DNA of 58,891 nt from Lewinellaceae bacterium (GTDB taxonomy: Bacteria; Bacteroidota; Bacteroidia; Chitinophagales; Saprospiraceae): the NCBI GenBank assembly GCA_016719605.1, contig JADJYW010000009.1, positions 1-58,891 on the forward strand, given 5' to 3'. Both the position numbers and the translations under genes were made by a program. The notes under the pieces were generated by a model. It was not told where the DNA came from. It ran no database searches and worked only from the letters and a program-made list of their open reading frames with translations. Below, one piece after another: positions 56,032-58,891 of this stretch; the stretch's first letter is position 1; the number at the start of each line of letters is the position of its first letter.

Positions 56032-57158
56032 CTATGAACGTCGGTACAACCACCGAATGGGTTTGGTCGGGTTACTGCTCTTAGGTGCTTTTGGGGGCAG
56101 AATTTTGCCCGCGTCGGCAATGCGCATCATGTCCTCGAAGGAAACGGGGTGCAGGGCGAAGCCGATGCGGTCGGGGTTGTTGCGCACGGCTTTTCGGATG
56201 CCTTGCAAGCCTTTTGTGCCTTCGACGTAGGTGATCCGGGTGTCGGTGCGCACATCTTTTATGCCGAGGATGTTGTGCAGAACCAGTTCGTTGAGCAGGC
56301 TCACGTCGAGCAGTACGGGGAGGGTGCGCGGCGAGGGATGAAAAGCGTCCAGCACCTCTTTGCGCCAGTTCAGGCGGTACCAGTGTTCGCGAAAAAACAG
56401 TTTGAGTTCGTATTTCCGGCGCGGTTTGCGCGGGTGGTCAATGTGTTCGATGGTGCAGATTTTGCCCAGTTTTTCAAAAAATCTCTCCGGTCTGAGGTCG
56501 TTCAGGCCCTCCACCACGCGGTTGTAATCTAAAATATCCAACTGATCGGTGGCGAAATAGGCGCAAAACAGGTAGTCAAAATCCAGTTCCGGGTATTCAT
56601 GTTTGAGGGTTTGGTGGAGCAGGGCTAGCGTACTGGTTCGGTGGTGCCCGTCGGCGATGTAGACGCCGGGTACATGCTGCGCAAACAGTTCCTGCAGGCG
56701 CCGGATGTCGTCGGGGCCAGACACCATCCACGTTCGGTGGGTTTGTCCTTCGGTCTCAAATATGGTTTCGTACAGCGGGGCATTGGAATCCATGAACTGT
56801 TTCATCCAGGCGTTGAGTTCGGCTACGGGGGGAAAGGTGAGCAGCACGGGTTTCAGTACGGCGCCCCAACGGAGGAGCAGGTCTTTCTGTTTTTCCTCGC
56901 GTTCGCTGAGTGTTTTTTCGTGTTTTTTTACTTTTCCTGAAAAGAAGTCCTGCACGTCGTTTGCGGCGATCAGTCCGGTGTGGCGGCGGTGGTGCCCATC
57001 CTCAATCTGGTAAATAAAAGGGCCTCTTGTTCGGCTTGTACCAGCAGCCGGTTGCGCTGGTAATCGAGAAACGCATTTTTCGCCTCTGCGCAAAAAATAT
57101 CGGGCGAGGGTATGCGGTCGAAAAGGGGATAAGTGGCCAGGAAGGGCTTTATGTGCAT
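56032..57158 (-). pseudogene. DUF1015 family protein with frameshift and altered C-terminus
   Basis: The start MHIKPFLATYPLFDRIPSPD and LVQAEQEAL lie in one frame. The rest (FIYQIEDGHHRRHTGLIAAN; VSGPDDIRRLQELFAQ; PGVYIADGHHRTSTLALLHQ; FDYLFCAYFATDQLDILDYN; HPVSFEDMMRIADAGKILPP) lies in another. The switch falls at CCCTTTTATTT near 57023, where one T is missing. The normal family end (KST followed by about 15 residues) is also absent: after PPK the frame runs into KAPKSSNPTKP. A second one-base change there would give PPKST and an early stop. The family is widespread in Bacteroidota and of unknown biochemical role, often next to serine-biosynthesis genes. Sequencing error cannot be excluded. 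Confidence 0.75.
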
Positions 57159-57256
57159 AAGTGGTGCTGGTTAAGTGGGGTAAATGTAGCGGCAATCCAA
57201 TTTTATTCCCGCCGGTAGTTGGGATTTTTTCATTTTTGGCGGTCAATTCGCGCATT

Positions 57257-58882
57257 ATGAAACGTTACTCCGCCTTTACCCTGTTTTTGTTGCTGGTTTT
57301 CAGTGTTGGTACCCTCGGCGCTCAGTCTTCCGTCAACGAACTGAAAGCCCGACTGAGAAAAGCACAAACCAAAAATGAAAAGATGCAACTGGGCTACGAC
57401 CTTGCTCAGGCGCTGATGTCTGCACGGAACTATACAGAAGCCGCCGACCAGGCCTACTCGGCCTACGAACTGGCGATACAGCTGAGCGAAAAACGCATTG
57501 CTTCCGATGCTGTTTTTTTGAGCGGCGACGCACAGTACCGCCGCCGGAAATACGCCGAAGCCACCGCCCGTTTCGTTGAGGCGTGGAATACGGCCCGAAA
57601 CTACGGCCACCGCGATGTCGCCCTCCAATCTGCCGAAAAACTCATGGCGATCAACAAAGACCAGAAAAACCTGTCCGAAGCACTGAAATGGAGCCAGGAG
57701 ATGATTGGTTATTTGCAGGACAATACCGGGCGGTCGGGCGGCAGCGGCGACGTGGCACGCCGCCTCGAAAGCCAGATTGCGGCACTCGAAGCCGAAAACC
57801 GGAGCCTGCGCGAACAAATAGCCCAGGCCACCGGCCAAACCGAGGTACTGGAAACAACCTACAAGCAGCAAATGCAGCAAGTAGAAGCCCTCACCAAAGA
57901 AGAAATCAGCAAACGCGAGGCGGAGTTTTCGGAAGGGCGACGGCAGGCCGACTCGTTGGTGACCGTCAAAAACCGCCTGCTGAAAACCATGACCGAGGGC
58001 CAAATGGTGGATTCCATGATCAAGGCCCAGCAGGAGCGGGAAATACAGACCCAGAAAACGCTTGCTGCGGAGGCCGATGCTGCGCGCCAAAAATCGGAGT
58101 CTGCCCGTAACTTCATGCTCATGCTCTCCAGCATGGTACTCCTCGTCGCCGGCCTTTTTTACCTGCTTTACCGTTCCAAAAACCGAACCGCCGTCGAACT
58201 CTCCCAGAAGAATAAAATCATCGAAGACGAACAAAAAAAGAGCGACGAGCTCCTGCTGAATATCCTGCCCCCGGCCATCGCACAGGAATTAAAAACAAAA
58301 AAGAAGGTGGCGGCCCGCAAATACGACGACGCCACGGTCATGTTTGTGGACATCACCGGGTTTACCCAACTGTCCGAACAACTTGGCCCCGAGCAATTGG
58401 TAGCCGAGCTGGACTACTGCTTCACCAGTTTCGATCATATCATTGGCCAGTATCGGATCGAAAAAATAAAAACGGTGGGCGATGCCTACATCTGCGCCAG
58501 CGGCTTGTCCGACAAAAATGCCAGCCCTACCGATATGGTGAAGGCTGCCCTTCAAATTCAGGATTTTCTGCTGCACCTCAAGGCCCAGCGCATGAGCCAG
58601 GGCTTGCCCTGTTTCGAGGCGCGGGTAGGCATCCACACCGGGCCGGTAGTGGCCGGTGTGGTGGGCGAAAAAAAGTTTGCTTACGACATTTGGGGCGACA
58701 CCGTCAATACCGCCGCGCGTATGGAAGAAGCCTGCGTGCCCGGCCGCGTCAACGTAAGCGAGGATACCTACTGGAAATCCAAATACGAGTTCGAGTGGCA
58801 GCCCCGCGGCAAAGTAGCCGCCAAAAACAAAGGCCTGATGGACATGTACTATGTGACCGCTGTGATTGGAGCGAAGTACTGA
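57257..58882 (+). CDS. TPR/coiled-coil membrane-bound class III nucleotidyl cyclase
   Basis: 541 aa from the ATG at 57257, opening a signal peptide (RYSAFTLFLLLVFSVGTLGA). Residues 25-150 carry TPR-like helices (YTEAADQAYSAYELAIQLSE, YAEATARFVEAWNTARNYG). About 165-285 is a coiled coil (RLESQIAALEAENRSLREQI; Q/E-rich). A membrane helix lies at about 287-307, followed by a signalling helix (AVELSQKNKIIEDEQKKSDE). The cyclase domain (about 354-540) has metal Asps in MFVDITGF (near 364) and GDAYICASG (near 408), the adenine-selecting Lys in EKIKTVGD, Asp in YDIWGD, and NTAARME with the transition-state residues. All catalytic positions are present, so it should make cAMP. Stands divergent from the DUF1015 gene. 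Confidence 0.92.
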   Translation: MKRYSAFTLFLLLVFSVGTLGAQSSVNELKARLRKAQTKNEKMQLGYDLAQALMSARNYTEAADQAYSAYELAIQLSEKRIASDAVFLSGDAQYRRRKYAEATARFVEAWNTARNYGHRDVALQSAEKLMAINKDQKNLSEALKWSQEMIGYLQDNTGRSGGSGDVARRLESQIAALEAENRSLREQIAQATGQTEVLETTYKQQMQQVEALTKEEISKREAEFSEGRRQADSLVTVKNRLLKTMTEGQMVDSMIKAQQEREIQTQKTLAAEADAARQKSESARNFMLMLSSMVLLVAGLFYLLYRSKNRTAVELSQKNKIIEDEQKKSDELLLNILPPAIAQELKTKKKVAARKYDDATVMFVDITGFTQLSEQLGPEQLVAELDYCFTSFDHIIGQYRIEKIKTVGDAYICASGLSDKNASPTDMVKAALQIQDFLLHLKAQRMSQGLPCFEARVGIHTGPVVAGVVGEKKFAYDIWGDTVNTAARMEEACVPGRVNVSEDTYWKSKYEFEWQPRGKVAAKNKGLMDMYYVTAVIGAKY

Positions 58883-58891
58883 AGCGGCAAG

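Noticed and set aside
55814..56230. Plus-strand frame with a strongly hydrophobic start between the channel and DUF1015 genes
   Set aside because: It is opposite to a polar minus-strand stretch and runs antisense into the DUF1015 coding region. Hydrophobic frames often arise on the complement of polar codons. No start signal or family match was seen.
1..58891. CRISPR array, prophage or intact insertion sequence
   Set aside because: No regularly spaced short direct repeats, no transposase or integrase frame, and no phage structural genes were seen. The ORF6N gene alone is not enough to call a prophage.

Overview
The window looks like a chromosome segment from a Bacteroidota bacterium, probably of the Saprospiria / Lewinella-Haliscomenobacter type. 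The evidence is six secreted proteins ending in type IX secretion (T9SS) C-terminal sorting domains, three large periplasmic-propeller (Reg_prop/Y_Y_Y) hybrid sensor kinases, promoters with the Bacteroidota TAnnTTTG -7 box, an N-terminally extended RluA-type pseudouridine synthase, and a surface-type lipoprotein signal (CKKDDE). Genus and species cannot be named from the sequence. No rRNA, tRNA, CRISPR or intact transposase was seen.

Layout. Bases 1-6.3 kb hold a gene tail and four genes broken by frameshifts: RluA-like, adenylate-kinase-like, choice-of-anchor B/T9SS, and an SBF-type symporter. From 6.4 to 7.9 kb a cobalamin riboswitch controls a BtuG-like B12-binding lipoprotein. From 8.4 to 16.3 kb is a giant four-unit T9SS protein carrying an early amber codon. 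From 16.4 to 24 kb are a split AprA-like methyltransferase, an ORF6N protein, a DUF4407 membrane protein, a ScyD-like T9SS protein, a c-type cytochrome with a nonsense codon, and a kelch-like T9SS protein. From 24 to 32.5 kb are two divergent hybrid sensor/AraC regulators, the second split by a frameshift. From 32.8 to 36.7 kb is a T9SS HYR-repeat adhesin-like protein. From 36.8 to 40.4 kb is a 5-oxoprolinase operon (pxpB-pxpC-pxpA) ending in an unusual NRAMP-fold transporter. From 40.5 to 46.2 kb are DinB, rimO, DUF2007, SPFH, a heme-motif lipoprotein, a membrane protein and an MNT/HEPN pair. From 46.5 to 58.9 kb are a dicarboxylate symporter, a third hybrid kinase, a T9SS subtilisin, a pentameric ligand-gated channel homologue, a frameshifted DUF1015 gene and a TPR-TM class III cyclase.

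Two themes stand out. First, palindromic elements occur between genes (1941-2085, 5171-5392, 7958-8102, 8203-8369, 44464-44645) and also in frame inside coding sequence, twice exactly in the linker before a T9SS sorting domain and once in a kinase ATPase loop. This resembles Rickettsia palindromic elements, but in Bacteroidota. Second, an unusually large share of genes are broken by one-base indels or single nonsense codons while their amino-acid sequences stay well conserved. Several indels fall in homopolymers, so sequencing or assembly error has to be excluded before calling them pseudogenes.

Regulatory signals of note are the B12 riboswitch, three direct repeats in the promoter of the kelch-like gene beside a hybrid AraC-type regulator, and several clear -7 boxes.
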